Below are positions 1-10,658 of a stretch of 64,000 bases of DNA, one piece after another; position 1 is the stretch's first letter; every line of letters begins with the position of its first letter. The stretch is taken from NCBI GenBank assembly GCA_902541245.1, contig CACBPT010000002.1, positions 39,320 to 103,319 of the forward strand, written 5' to 3'. The stretch is from an uncultured SAR86 cluster bacterium (lineage in GTDB: Bacteria; Pseudomonadota; Gammaproteobacteria; Magnimaribacterales; D2472). The notes under the pieces are model-generated. The model saw only the letters and a list, made by a program, of their open reading frames with translations, was not told the DNA's origin and searched no databases. Both the position numbers and the translations under genes were made by a program.

Positions 1-283
1 TCGCCCCTATTTGTGTAGATGATACTTCACCATTTTTAAATATTATAAGTGTTGGAATTGACCTAACACCATATTGAACAGCTAGTTCTTGATTAGAATC
101 AACATCCATTTTGCAAACTTTAACTGAGCCAACCATTGCATTAGCAACTTCTTCTACAGTTGGTGCTAGTTGTTTACATGGTCCACACCATTCAGCCCAG
201 AAATCAACTAAAACCGGTTGCTCAGAGTCAATAACCTCTTGATTAAAATTTTCAGAAGTCAGCTCTTTAACATTTTCACTCAT
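1..283 (-). CDS. trxA: Thioredoxin (partial, C-terminus beyond window edge)
   Basis: Reverse translation gives MSENVKELTSENFNQEV...VLVDFWAEWCGPCKQLAPTVEEVA...VRSIPTLIIFKNGEV with the WCGPCK active site; start codon overlaps hemB stop. Confidence 0.93.
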   Translation of the reverse strand, partial: MSENVKELTSENFNQEVIDSEQPVLVDFWAEWCGPCKQLAPTVEEVANAMVGSVKVCKMDVDSNQELAVQYGVRSIPTLIIFKNGEVSSTQIGA

Positions 284-1272
284 GAATTTAGCTCCACCGC
301 TATTTGTTTTGCAGCATAGCTGAGAATGGCATTTGCACCAGCTCTTTTGCAACACATTAAAGATTCTAGCATAACATCTTTATCAAGCCACCCTTTCTCA
401 ATGCTCAATTGAAGCATTGAATATTCTCCGCTAACTTGATAAACAAAAGTTGGGACCTGAAATTTTGATTTAATTGAATGCACAACATCAAGATAAGCAG
501 TTCCAGGTTTAACCATTACTATATCAGCTCCTTCTTCTATATCCATCCCTACTTCATGAAGAGCTTCATCGAGATTTGCAAAATTCATTTGATATGTTTT
601 CTTCGAAGCCTTACCTAGATTTGCAGCTGATCCAACGGCCTCTCTGAATGGACCATAAAAACTAGAAGCATATTTGGCAGCATAAGATAAGATAATCGTA
701 TCAAAAAATTTATTCGATTCTAAGGTATCCCTAATAGCCTTTATTCTTCCATCCATCATATCTGATGGAGCTATAATATCAGCGCCAGATTGCGCTAACA
801 GCAAAGCTTGATCTTGCAGTAATTTAACAGTTTCATCATTCTCGACCCTTCCATTCATCAAAAGTCCGTCGTGCCCATGATCTGTATATGGATCAAGTGC
901 AACATCTGCAATTTTAATAATGTCTGGAAATCTTTCTGCTAAGCCAGTTAATGCTAAACATACTATATTGCTTTCATCTAATGCGTATGATCCATCTTTA
1001 TCTTTTTTGCCTGCATCAATTGCGGGAAAAATGGCGATTGATTTAATTCCTACTTGGGTTAGTGCTTCTACCTCGAAGTACAAAGAATCTAAATTATGCC
1101 TATGTATCCTAGGCATAGATGGTATTTCAATTTTATCTTCAGATTGATCGGCTATAAAAATTGGTTGAATTAGATCGTCAGTGTTTAAATTATTCTCAGC
1201 AATTAAGTCTCTTAAAAAACTTTTTGCGCGAGTTCTGCGCAACCTTGTTTGAGGATATGTTCTTTTAATCAT
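280..1272 (-). CDS. hemB: Delta-aminolevulinic acid dehydratase (porphobilinogen synthase)
   Basis: Full-length ORF; motifs DVALDPYTDHGHDGL, APSDMMDGR, MVKPGTAYLD. Confidence 0.96.
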   Translation of the reverse strand: MIKRTYPQTRLRRTRAKSFLRDLIAENNLNTDDLIQPIFIADQSEDKIEIPSMPRIHRHNLDSLYFEVEALTQVGIKSIAIFPAIDAGKKDKDGSYALDESNIVCLALTGLAERFPDIIKIADVALDPYTDHGHDGLLMNGRVENDETVKLLQDQALLLAQSGADIIAPSDMMDGRIKAIRDTLESNKFFDTIILSYAAKYASSFYGPFREAVGSAANLGKASKKTYQMNFANLDEALHEVGMDIEEGADIVMVKPGTAYLDVVHSIKSKFQVPTFVYQVSGEYSMLQLSIEKGWLDKDVMLESLMCCKRAGANAILSYAAKQIAVELNS

Positions 1273-1277
1273 TTAAG

Positions 1278-2939
1278 TTAATCAGTAATAGCGCCTTTAG
1301 AAGCTGATTGAACAGTCTTTTTATATTTTGCTAGTACACCACTTTTTGGGGACGAATTAGGATTTTTCCATAAATCTGCTCTTTTTTTCATTTCATTTTC
1401 AGAAATATTGAGTTCTAAAATATCCTTATTTGCGTCAATGGTAATCTCATCTCCATCTTCTATTAGAGCAATAGGGCCACCTAATTCTGCCTCAGGACTT
1501 ATATGACCAACTACAAAACCATGAGTACCACCTGAAAATCTTCCATCAGTAATAAAAGCAACTCTATCTCCCAAACCCTGTCCCATGATTGCAGATGTTG
1601 GCTTAAGCATTTCTCTCATGCCAGGACCACCTTGGGGACCCTCAAACCTTATAACAACAACATCTCCATCTTTAATCTTCTTATCAAGAATTGCTGTCAT
1701 TCCCTCTTCCTCAGAATTAAAGACTCTGGCATTTCCAGTGAAAACAGTCCCTTCTTTGCCAGTAATTTTTGCTACGGCTCCTTCTGGAGCTAAATTTCCG
1801 TAAAGCACCCTTAGGTGACTTGAATCCTTTACGGGATTATTCAATGGCATGATAATCTTTTGATTGCTAGGATAAGGATTTACATCCTTGAGATTTTCTT
1901 CTAATGTTTTACCAGTTACGGTCATGCAATCTCCATGCAAAAGATTATTATCAAGCATAGTTTTCATCATGGGAGTAATTCCACCTATTTCGTTTAATTG
2001 AGACATAAAGTGATCGCCAAAAGGTTTAATGTCTGCTAATACAGGAGTCACTTTTCCAATCCTAGTAAAATCATCTAGATCTAAGTCAACGCCTATGCAA
2101 TGAGCAATTGCAATGAGATGTAAGACAGCATTTGTTGATCCTCCAAGCGCAATTACAACTGCTATAGAATTTTCAAAAGCTTTTTTTGTCATGATATCAC
2201 TTGGTTTTAAATCAAGATCAAGTAAACGTTTTATTGCTTCCCCAGCATTTTGACAATCTACTTTTTTATCATCAGACACTGCATCCTGACTGCTACTTCC
2301 TGGCAAACTCATCCCCAATGCTTCAATGCTTGATGCCATGGTATTTGCTGTATACATACCTCCACAAGATCCTGGTCCCACGACTGAAACTTCTTCAATA
2401 GCTATTAGCTCATCCTCAGTTATATCTCCTTTTGCATATTCGCCAACTTTTTCAGAAACTGTTACATAATCTGTATTTATAGAACTTGGCCGAATGGATC
2501 CTCCATAGATGAAAATTGAGGGTCTATCTAGTCTTGCTAATCCCATAAGTGCTCCAGGCATATTCTTATCACACCCACCGATTGCAATAACTCCATCATA
2601 ACCAAGGCATCCAACAACAGTTTCAATTGAATCTGCAATAACTTCCCTAGAAACTAATGAAAATTTCATACCTTGTGTACCCATAGATATCCCATCAGAT
2701 ACAGTAATAGTATTAAAAAGAACTCCTTTGCATCCCGATGCATCTATTGAGCTTTCAACGAGATCAGCTAGCTCATTGATATGCATATTACAGGGTGTGA
2801 CTTTTGACCAAGTCGAAGCAATGCCAACTAATGGTTTTGAGAAATCAGCTGTTTCAAAACCAACACCTCTAAGCATTGATCGAGACGCGGCCTGAAAGGG
2901 TCCGTCTACTAAATTCCTTGAATGTTTTCTATTAGACAT
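1278..2939 (-). CDS. ilvD: Dihydroxy-acid dehydratase
   Basis: 553 aa; [36 protein letters not shown]-type motifs. Confidence 0.96.
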   Translation of the reverse strand: MSNRKHSRNLVDGPFQAASRSMLRGVGFETADFSKPLVGIASTWSKVTPCNMHINELADLVESSIDASGCKGVLFNTITVSDGISMGTQGMKFSLVSREVIADSIETVVGCLGYDGVIAIGGCDKNMPGALMGLARLDRPSIFIYGGSIRPSSINTDYVTVSEKVGEYAKGDITEDELIAIEEVSVVGPGSCGGMYTANTMASSIEALGMSLPGSSSQDAVSDDKKVDCQNAGEAIKRLLDLDLKPSDIMTKKAFENSIAVVIALGGSTNAVLHLIAIAHCIGVDLDLDDFTRIGKVTPVLADIKPFGDHFMSQLNEIGGITPMMKTMLDNNLLHGDCMTVTGKTLEENLKDVNPYPSNQKIIMPLNNPVKDSSHLRVLYGNLAPEGAVAKITGKEGTVFTGNARVFNSEEEGMTAILDKKIKDGDVVVIRFEGPQGGPGMREMLKPTSAIMGQGLGDRVAFITDGRFSGGTHGFVVGHISPEAELGGPIALIEDGDEITIDANKDILELNISENEMKKRADLWKNPNSSPKSGVLAKYKKTVQSASKGAITD

Positions 2940-2941
2940 AA

Positions 2942-4540
2942 TTAAACAGTTGAATAACGCAATGCTGCATTAAGAAGTTTATCAGTATAGACTTCTTCTG
3001 GGTTTGAGAAAACTTGTTTTGCTGGTCCTGACTCAACAATGTATCCATTTTGCATCACAAATATGTAATCCGACATTGATTGAACAACCTTCAAGTCGTG
3101 GCTAATAAACAAGTAAGTCATTTTAAAGTCTGTTTGAATATTCTTTAAAAGCTCAATTATCTGCATTTGAATTGATCTATCTAGTGCAGAAGTAGGCTCA
3201 TCTAAAATCATAAATGATGGATTTAGTATTAAAGACCTGGCAATTGCAATTCTTTGCCTTTGTCCACCTGAAAATTCGTGAGGATATTTAAATCTATCGT
3301 CTGGATTAATCTCAACTGACTTCAAAGCTTCAGCAATACGTTCGTCTTTTTGATTTTTTTTAAGATTAAAGTGAACGTCAAGGCCTTCACCAACTATCTC
3401 TCCTATTGTCATTCTTGGTGAAAGAGACCCATATGGATCTTGAAATACAATTTGAATATCTTTTTTGATTAATTTTGATTCTCTTGAATTTAATTGACCG
3501 ATATTACGACCTTCAAAAAGAACTGAACCTTTGAAATCAATCAGTCCTGCTAAAGCTTTCCCAAGTGTTGATTTACCAGATCCAGACTCGCCAACTAATC
3601 CAATTGTTGATTGTCTTGGTATAGAAAAATTCACATCTTTAACAGCATGAAAGAATTCTTTCTTAAAAAAATTTTTGTTTGGTAAAGGATAAAAAATATT
3701 CAGATCCTTAACATCAATAAATGATTTTTTTTCAGTTAATGTCTCTTTTTTTGCCTTCGGTTCTGAATCAATAAGTTTTTTTGTATAGGCATGTTGCGGA
3801 CTTGAAAAAACAGTCTTTGTATCTCCCTGCTCCACAACCACTCCATCCTGCATTACTGTAATAGTGTCAGAAAATTTTTGAATTAATCCTAAATCATGAG
3901 TGATGAATAATATTGACATTCCTATTTCATTTTTTAACTTGATCATTAAGTCTAATATTTGAGCCTGGATTGTTACATCAAGTGCAGTAGTTGGTTCATC
4001 AGCAATTAGTAATTTAGGTTTGTTTGCAAGGGCCATGGCAATCATAATTCTCTGCCGCTGACCACCAGAAAGCTCATGTGGATATGAGTCGAACCTTCTA
4101 TCAACATCCGGGATCTCAACCAAACCCATTAAATTTTTTGCCTCTAAAATAGCATCATGCTTGTATTGTTTTTTATGCAATAAAATAGATTCTACAATTT
4201 GATCTCCAACTTTATGATATGGATTAAGTGAAGTCATTGGTTCTTGAAAAATCATTGAAATCTTATTCCCTCTAATCTTTCTTAAAGATTTTTTATTAGC
4301 ACTTAGTATTTCCTCACCATCAAATTCAATTGATGATTTCTCTCCATATGATGCCTTAGGCTCTTGAAGCAAGCGCATAATTGACATTGCTGTAACTGAT
4401 TTGCCAGACCCAGATTCTCCAACTAAACCAACAATCTGATTTTTTTCAATCAGCAAATTAAAGTTCTTCACTGCAGAAAATTTACTTTTTCTAACTTGAA
4501 AATTTACGTACAAATTTGAAATTTTAAGTAAAGGAGTCAT
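2942..4540 (-). CDS. Peptide-type ABC transporter, tandem ATP-binding protein (YejF/DppD-DppF fusion type)
   Basis: Two complete NBDs: [10 protein letters not shown]...[15 protein letters not shown] and [11 protein letters not shown]...[15 protein letters not shown]. Confidence 0.93.
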   Translation of the reverse strand: MTPLLKISNLYVNFQVRKSKFSAVKNFNLLIEKNQIVGLVGESGSGKSVTAMSIMRLLQEPKASYGEKSSIEFDGEEILSANKKSLRKIRGNKISMIFQEPMTSLNPYHKVGDQIVESILLHKKQYKHDAILEAKNLMGLVEIPDVDRRFDSYPHELSGGQRQRIMIAMALANKPKLLIADEPTTALDVTIQAQILDLMIKLKNEIGMSILFITHDLGLIQKFSDTITVMQDGVVVEQGDTKTVFSSPQHAYTKKLIDSEPKAKKETLTEKKSFIDVKDLNIFYPLPNKNFFKKEFFHAVKDVNFSIPRQSTIGLVGESGSGKSTLGKALAGLIDFKGSVLFEGRNIGQLNSRESKLIKKDIQIVFQDPYGSLSPRMTIGEIVGEGLDVHFNLKKNQKDERIAEALKSVEINPDDRFKYPHEFSGGQRQRIAIARSLILNPSFMILDEPTSALDRSIQMQIIELLKNIQTDFKMTYLFISHDLKVVQSMSDYIFVMQNGYIVESGPAKQVFSNPEEVYTDKLLNAALRYSTV

Positions 4541-5563
4541 TTAAATAAAATTTTTGTAGGATTTAATAATATCTAGCGCAGCAATTTTTGCTGACTTCAG
4601 TGCGGTTAGATTAACAAAACCATGAATAAGATGAGGATAATGAATTTGCTCCACATAATTTCCTGAGTTATTAATCTGCCTCGCATAAGCTTCGCCTTCA
4701 TCACACAGAGGATCAAATCCTACTGTTATAATCAATGTCTTTGGCAATGCAACATCTGGATCAATAGTTAAGTTAAAAGTTGGATCGGCATGATTACTAT
4801 CTGATGCCATAAGCTGCTTCCAAAACCAAATCATAAAATTCTGACCTAAAAAAAAGCCTTTGCTAAACTCGACTTGTGATTTTGAATTACATAAGGGATC
4901 TGTCATTGGATATATTAAACATTGAGAATGAGGAAGCTCAAAATTATTAAGAGATCTATATGTTGATAAAGAAGCTGCTAAGTGCCCTCCGGCACTGTCT
5001 CCGCATAAACTAATTTCAGAAATAGGGATGTTTTTTTCTTTAGAGATCCATTCAATAGCAGAATTAGCATCCTCTAGGGCTAATGGGAATTTATTTTCCG
5101 GTGCCAATCTGTATTCTAGAGAAAAAACCCTAGCCTTTAAGTTAGATGAAAGCAATTTAACCCATGCATCATGGGTATTAACGCTTGAAACAACATATCC
5201 TCCTCCATGAAAATATAAAATTATTGTATTAGATTCTAATTTTTCGGGAAGGTATTCCCTGATCATCAGAGTACCCCAATCTTTTTCAATACAATAATCA
5301 ATGGTTTTAATATGCTCCCTAGGTTTTGCATTCAGTGGCAAATCAGATCTACCATTTTCAACCTTTTCTCTTAAGTCTTCTACTGAATTATGAGAATCCG
5401 GATCCTCAAATGAATTATTTTGCAATGAAAGGAGGCCAAGAAATATTTGTGTTTGATAATCTAGTATTTGATTATTAACTATAATTTTTTTCTGCAAAGT
5501 AAGACATTTTAAAAGCCAAGTTGGAAGAGCAAAAAAAATCTTTAAAAATATTTTTATAATCAC
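4541..5563 (-). CDS. Alpha/beta hydrolase (HSL/esterase family)
   Basis: HGGGYVV oxyanion motif, GDSAGGHLA nucleophile elbow. Confidence 0.88.
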   Translation of the reverse strand: MIIKIFLKIFFALPTWLLKCLTLQKKIIVNNQILDYQTQIFLGLLSLQNNSFEDPDSHNSVEDLREKVENGRSDLPLNAKPREHIKTIDYCIEKDWGTLMIREYLPEKLESNTIILYFHGGGYVVSSVNTHDAWVKLLSSNLKARVFSLEYRLAPENKFPLALEDANSAIEWISKEKNIPISEISLCGDSAGGHLAASLSTYRSLNNFELPHSQCLIYPMTDPLCNSKSQVEFSKGFFLGQNFMIWFWKQLMASDSNHADPTFNLTIDPDVALPKTLIITVGFDPLCDEGEAYARQINNSGNYVEQIHYPHLIHGFVNLTALKSAKIAALDIIKSYKNFI

Positions 5564-5585
5564 TTTATCTTTTTATAATGCATCT

Positions 5586-5999
5586 ATGAAATCAAAAAAA
5601 TTATTATACTCGTTTGTTTTTCTATCCGGATTTATATTTAGTAATCTACTATCTGAAGAAACAGATTTACTAAGTGTTAATGATGCGTTTATATTTAATA
5701 CAGAAATAAAAGAAAACAAAATTATTGCATCATGGGAAATAAAGCCAGGTTATTACCTTTATAAAAAATCAATTTTAATTCAAGATGGTAATAAATTGCT
5801 AAAGCATAGGTTCATAACAAAAAATGAATTAAGGGTAGTTGATGAATTTTTTGGAGAAACTCTTATTTTAAAAGACTTTTTGAAGGTTGATGCTGAGCTT
5901 TTAAGTGATGATAAAAGTTTGTTTAGCAACATAAAAATAGGTTATCAGGGTTGTGCTGAAGGTAAATATTGCTATCCAAAAATACTAAAAAGTCTTTAA
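5586..5999 (+). CDS. Standalone DsbD N-terminal (alpha) domain-like periplasmic protein
   Basis: Signal peptide; YQGCAEGKYCYP resembles the nDsbD redox motif (QGCADAGxCYP); only 137 aa; immediately upstream of aroQ. Confidence 0.75.
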   Translation: MKSKKLLYSFVFLSGFIFSNLLSEETDLLSVNDAFIFNTEIKENKIIASWEIKPGYYLYKKSILIQDGNKLLKHRFITKNELRVVDEFFGETLILKDFLKVDAELLSDDKSLFSNIKIGYQGCAEGKYCYPKILKSL

Positions 6000-6041
6000 A
6001 TTCGTTTAATTTCATGAAAAAACACTATAAAATCTTTTAAA

Positions 6042-6482
6042 ATGAAAATACTAGTCATACACGGTCCAAATTTAAATCTACTTGGTTTAAGAGAGCCTGA
6101 CGTTTATGGCTCAACTACAATGGAAGAAATTAATCAAGGTTTACTCGATGTAGCAAATTCTAATGATATTGAGATTGAAGCTTTTCAGAGTAACGCAGAG
6201 CATGAAATTGTTACTAAGCTTCAAGAGTCAATTGACCAAATAGACTATATTATTATCAATCCAGGAGCTTTAACTCATACTAGTATTGCAATTCGGGATT
6301 GTTTGCTTGGTATCGGAGTTCCATTTTACGAAGTTCATATATCTAATATTTTTGCAAGAGAAGAGTTTAGACATAAATCTTTTTTTTCAGATATTGCGAG
6401 AGGCGTTATTTGTGGACTTGGAACACAGGGGTATGAACTTGCATTGAGTCACATTATTAAGAGTTTTCAGGATAAAAAATAA
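6042..6482 (+). CDS. aroQ: 3-dehydroquinate dehydratase, type II
   Basis: IHGPNLNLLGLREPDVYG, INPGALTHTSIAIRD, EVHISNIFAREEFRHKS. Confidence 0.96.
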   Translation: MKILVIHGPNLNLLGLREPDVYGSTTMEEINQGLLDVANSNDIEIEAFQSNAEHEIVTKLQESIDQIDYIIINPGALTHTSIAIRDCLLGIGVPFYEVHISNIFAREEFRHKSFFSDIARGVICGLGTQGYELALSHIIKSFQDKK

Positions 6483-6913
6483 TGGATATTCGAAAGATTA
6501 AGAAATTAATTGAAATGCTTCAAGAATCTGATCTAAGTGAAATTGAAATTCAAGAAGGTGAGGATTCAGTTAGGATTTCTAGAGGAAGCACGAAACCCAT
6601 AGAGGTTCAATCAGTGCCTATTGAATCCACAAAAGTAGATATATTATCTAGAAATAATGATGCTGCTGAAAATAGTTCAGGCTCATCTATAAAATCACCA
6701 ATAGTAGGAACTTTTTACAGAAAGCCTGCGCCAGAAAAACCTCCTTTTGTTGATATTGGAAGTCATGTGAATGCTGGAGATGTTGTTTGTATAGTGGAAG
6801 CAATGAAAATGATGAATGAAATAAAATCAGAATTTACTGGTCAAGTTACCGCGATTAATGTTGAGGACGGCTCGCCAGTTGAATTTGATCAATCTCTGAT
6901 AGTCATAGATTAA
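6482..6913 (+). CDS. accB: Acetyl-CoA carboxylase biotin carboxyl carrier protein
   Basis: EAMKMMNEI biotinylation motif; precedes accC. Confidence 0.96.
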   Translation: MDIRKIKKLIEMLQESDLSEIEIQEGEDSVRISRGSTKPIEVQSVPIESTKVDILSRNNDAAENSSGSSIKSPIVGTFYRKPAPEKPPFVDIGSHVNAGDVVCIVEAMKMMNEIKSEFTGQVTAINVEDGSPVEFDQSLIVID

Positions 6914-8256
6914 TGTCAAAAAAAATTTTAATTGCCAATCGAGGAGAAATTGCTCTGCGAGCTCTAAGGGCCTGCAAAGAACTAGAACTTCAAACTGTTG
7001 CAATTCACTCCTCTGGAGACAAAGAACTTAAGCACTTAAGATTAGCAGATGAAACTGTTTGTGTTGGACCCGAAAATCCACTTGAAAGCTACTTAAATAT
7101 TCCAGCAATTCTTTCAGCTGCTGAGTTATCAGGTGCAAATGCAATATATCCAGGATATGGCTTTCTTGCTGAAGATCCTGATTTTTCAGAGAGATGCGAG
7201 GCCAGTGGTTTTATTTTTATAGGACCCTCTTCAAATGTTATCCGAAAAATGGGAGATAAAATTACTGCAAAGGATCTTGCAGAAGATTCAGATATCCCAA
7301 CGGTACCGGGCTATAAGGGTGAAATGCCTGATAATGATGAGGATATAAAAAAAATAGCCAAAAATGTTGGTTATCCTCTCATGATCAAAGCATCAGCCGG
7401 AGGAGGTGGAAGAGGAATGAGAGTTGTGCATGATGAGTCAACGCTAATTTCCTCTATACAACTTACAAGACAGGAAGCAAAGAATGCTTTTGGAAATGAT
7501 ACCGTGTATTTTGAAAAATTTATCAAAAATCCAAGGCATATAGAAGTTCAAATCGTTGCTGACGGAAAAGGTAGTGCTATACATCTTGGAACGAGAGATT
7601 GCAGCATGCAAAGAAGGCATCAAAAGATTATAGAAGAGGCTCCTGCTCTTGATGTTAATGAAGACTCTCTGACTGAAACATTAGAAGCATGTTTAAGGTT
7701 ATGTAAAAATATTGACTACTCAGGTGTTGGAACTCTGGAATTTCTCTATGAGAATGAAAGATTCTATTTCATCGAGATGAATACAAGAATACAGGTTGAG
7801 CATCCTGTATCAGAAATGATTACTGGATTTGATATTGTAAAGGCGCAATTAAAAATTGCTCTTGGTATACCAATAACTCTTGATCAAAAAGAAATTATTG
7901 TTCGGGGTCATGCAATTGAATGCAGGATTAATGCTGAGGATCCTGAAACTTTTGTACCATCACCTGGAGTTATTAGTAAAATGCATCCGCCTGGTGGATT
8001 TGGGGTGAGATTTGATTCTCACATTTATTCAGGATATAAGGTGCCCCCATACTATGACTCTCTACTTGCAAAAATAATTACAACTGCAAACACCAGAAAA
8101 TCATGCATTAAAAGAATGTTAAGTGCCTTAGACGAATTCTTTGTAGAGGGCATAAGCACTAATCATTCTTTGCATCAAAAGCTCTTAAAAGATGAGATAT
8201 TCTGTCAGAATAAACACAATATTAATTATCTTGAAGAATCCTTTATAAAGAAATGA
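6913..8256 (+). CDS. accC: Acetyl-CoA carboxylase, biotin carboxylase subunit
   Basis: IANRGEIALRALRACKEL, KASAGGGGRGMR, EMNTRIQVEHPVSE. Confidence 0.97.
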   Translation: MSKKILIANRGEIALRALRACKELELQTVAIHSSGDKELKHLRLADETVCVGPENPLESYLNIPAILSAAELSGANAIYPGYGFLAEDPDFSERCEASGFIFIGPSSNVIRKMGDKITAKDLAEDSDIPTVPGYKGEMPDNDEDIKKIAKNVGYPLMIKASAGGGGRGMRVVHDESTLISSIQLTRQEAKNAFGNDTVYFEKFIKNPRHIEVQIVADGKGSAIHLGTRDCSMQRRHQKIIEEAPALDVNEDSLTETLEACLRLCKNIDYSGVGTLEFLYENERFYFIEMNTRIQVEHPVSEMITGFDIVKAQLKIALGIPITLDQKEIIVRGHAIECRINAEDPETFVPSPGVISKMHPPGGFGVRFDSHIYSGYKVPPYYDSLLAKIITTANTRKSCIKRMLSALDEFFVEGISTNHSLHQKLLKDEIFCQNKHNINYLEESFIKK

Positions 8257-10658
8257 GTTTAGAAGAATATAATCCCCAAAAATTAGAAAATCTCATTCAG
8301 GAATCATGGAAAAAGAAGGACTCTTATAAAGCCGACTTATCTAAAACTAAAGAAAAATTTTACTGCCTATCTATGTTTCCTTATCCATCTGGAAAATTGC
8401 ATATGGGGCATGTAAGGAATTACACAATTGGAGATGTAATTTCAAGATTTAAAAGAATGCAAGGTTTCAATGTACTGCAACCAATGGGTTGGGATGCATT
8501 TGGTCTACCTGCAGAAAATGCAGCGATAGAGAATAAAGTTGATCCAAAAAGTTGGACTGAGCAAAATATCCAAAGTATGAAAGCGCAATTAGAGAGATTG
8601 GGCTTAAGTTACGATTGGTCAAGAGAGGTTAAAACCTGCGATCCAAATTATTTTAAATGGGAACAGGAGATCTTTACTAAATTACAAAAAAAAGGTCTTG
8701 TGTATAGAAAAAAATCTTTAGTTAACTGGGATCCAGTCGATGAAACTGTCTTAGCAAATGAGCAAGTAATTGATGGTAAAGGTTGGAGATCTGGAGCAAC
8801 AGTAGAACTTAAAGAAATTGACCAATGGTTCCTAAGGATTACTGATTATGCTGATGAATTGTTGTCATCAATTGAAAACTTAGACTGGCCTGAGAATGTA
8901 AAGTCAATGCAAAAGAATTGGATCGGTAAGTCATTTGGATCAGAAGTAAAATTTACTTTGCTTAGTAGCGATGAGTTAACTGCTTTTACAACAAGAATTG
9001 ATACCATCTATGGCGTAACATTTATAGCTATTTCGCCAAATCATCCAATTGCTCAAAATCTTGCGAAAGATAATGCTGAGATCAATGAATTTATAAAAGA
9101 ATGTAATGCAATAAAAATGGCTGAAGCAGATTTGACTAAAGCAGATAAACTGGGACTTAAAACAAGTTTAAAAGTACGACATCCCTTCTCCGATAATAAT
9201 CTTGATGTTTGGATTGCAAATTATGTCCTCATGGATTATGGGACAGGAGTGGTTATGGGTGTTCCAGCTCATGATGAAAGAGACTATGAATTTGCTAAAA
9301 AATATAACATTGAAATTAAGCAGGTCATTGAAAGTGATGAATTGCCATCGCCTATAAAAGGTAAACTTATTCACTCAGATATTTTTACCGGACAAGAATC
9401 AGATGAAGCGATTAAAAATATTAATGATTGCTTAGAAAAAAATGCTATCGGAAAAAGCATTGAAAATTTTAGATTAAGAGACTGGGGTGTAAGCAGGCAA
9501 AGGTTTTGGGGATGTCCCATACCTGTAGTTTTCGATAATGGTGAGCCTATTTTTTTAGAAAAAAAGGATCTTCCAGTGGAATTGCCAAAAATTAAAGATG
9601 GAGAAGCCCCTAAACCATTAAGTCAAAATAAAGATTTTTTTGATTTGGGGTCTGGAAAGACTCGTGAAGTTGATACATTTGATACATTTGTAGACTCGTC
9701 ATGGTACTACGCAAGATTTACTGCTGCAGATAATGATGAAAAAGCTCTTGACGAAAATTCAAAATATTGGCTGCCTGTTGACCTGTACATAGGTGGAATT
9801 GAACACGCAATTTTACATCTCTTATATTCAAGATTTTTCCATAAAGCAATGAGAGATATTGGTCTCGTGGAGGGTGACGAGCCTTTTAAAAAACTTCTTA
9901 CACAAGGCATGGTATTGAAGGATGGATTTAAAATGTCTAAGTCAAAAGGAAATACTGTAGATCCACAAAAGTTCATTGATAAATATGGAGCTGATACCAT
10001 TAGGCTTTATATGATGTTTACATCTCCGCCCGAACAGTCTCTAGAGTGGTCAGATACTGCAATTGAAGGCTCATATAGATTTCTAAAACGACTTTGGGCT
10101 CTAATATCAGATAGAAAAATATTTTTAGAAAAACCACCAACCGATTTTTCAAAACTTGAGCTTAAACTTCGTCAAAAAAGTCATCAAACTTTAAAAAAAG
10201 TAACTAATGATTATGGAGAGCGAAACTCATTTAATACAGCAATAGCATCAATTATGGAGTTATTGAATGCGATACCTGATTCATTTAAATCAGATGATGC
10301 AAGTTCAGCAGAGGTATTTTGTTTGGACGAAGTTATTCAATTTACACTCAAAATGCTATCGCCAATCACTCCACACATAAGTCTTTATTTATGGAAAAAA
10401 TATACTGACTCTGACGGATACAATTTTGAGAATTCCTGGCCACAATATAATGACGATTTTCTAAAAGTCGAAGATTTTCAGTTAATAATTCAAGTAAATG
10501 GCAAGGTCAGAGGCAAAGAAATCATTTCAGTAGATGCTGACCAAACTTCAATAGAAAAGCTTTCAAAAGAGAATGAAAATGTTAAAAAAGTTCTAGCTAA
10601 TCAACCTATAAAAAAGGTAATCTATGTTAAAGAGAAGCTAATTAATTTTGTAATATAA
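8253..10658 (+). CDS. leuS: Leucyl-tRNA synthetase
   Basis: MFPYPSGKLHMGHVRNYTIGD (HIGH) and KMSKSKGNTVDP (KMSKS). Confidence 0.97.
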   Translation: MSLEEYNPQKLENLIQESWKKKDSYKADLSKTKEKFYCLSMFPYPSGKLHMGHVRNYTIGDVISRFKRMQGFNVLQPMGWDAFGLPAENAAIENKVDPKSWTEQNIQSMKAQLERLGLSYDWSREVKTCDPNYFKWEQEIFTKLQKKGLVYRKKSLVNWDPVDETVLANEQVIDGKGWRSGATVELKEIDQWFLRITDYADELLSSIENLDWPENVKSMQKNWIGKSFGSEVKFTLLSSDELTAFTTRIDTIYGVTFIAISPNHPIAQNLAKDNAEINEFIKECNAIKMAEADLTKADKLGLKTSLKVRHPFSDNNLDVWIANYVLMDYGTGVVMGVPAHDERDYEFAKKYNIEIKQVIESDELPSPIKGKLIHSDIFTGQESDEAIKNINDCLEKNAIGKSIENFRLRDWGVSRQRFWGCPIPVVFDNGEPIFLEKKDLPVELPKIKDGEAPKPLSQNKDFFDLGSGKTREVDTFDTFVDSSWYYARFTAADNDEKALDENSKYWLPVDLYIGGIEHAILHLLYSRFFHKAMRDIGLVEGDEPFKKLLTQGMVLKDGFKMSKSKGNTVDPQKFIDKYGADTIRLYMMFTSPPEQSLEWSDTAIEGSYRFLKRLWALISDRKIFLEKPPTDFSKLELKLRQKSHQTLKKVTNDYGERNSFNTAIASIMELLNAIPDSFKSDDASSAEVFCLDEVIQFTLKMLSPITPHISLYLWKKYTDSDGYNFENSWPQYNDDFLKVEDFQLIIQVNGKVRGKEIISVDADQTSIEKLSKENENVKKVLANQPIKKVIYVKEKLINFVI

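Noticed and set aside
920-1147. 75-aa plus-strand ORF
   Set aside because: Antisense to hemB; no independent support.
9707-10000. 97-aa minus-strand ORF
   Set aside because: Antisense to the conserved leuS catalytic region; coding constraint comes from leuS.
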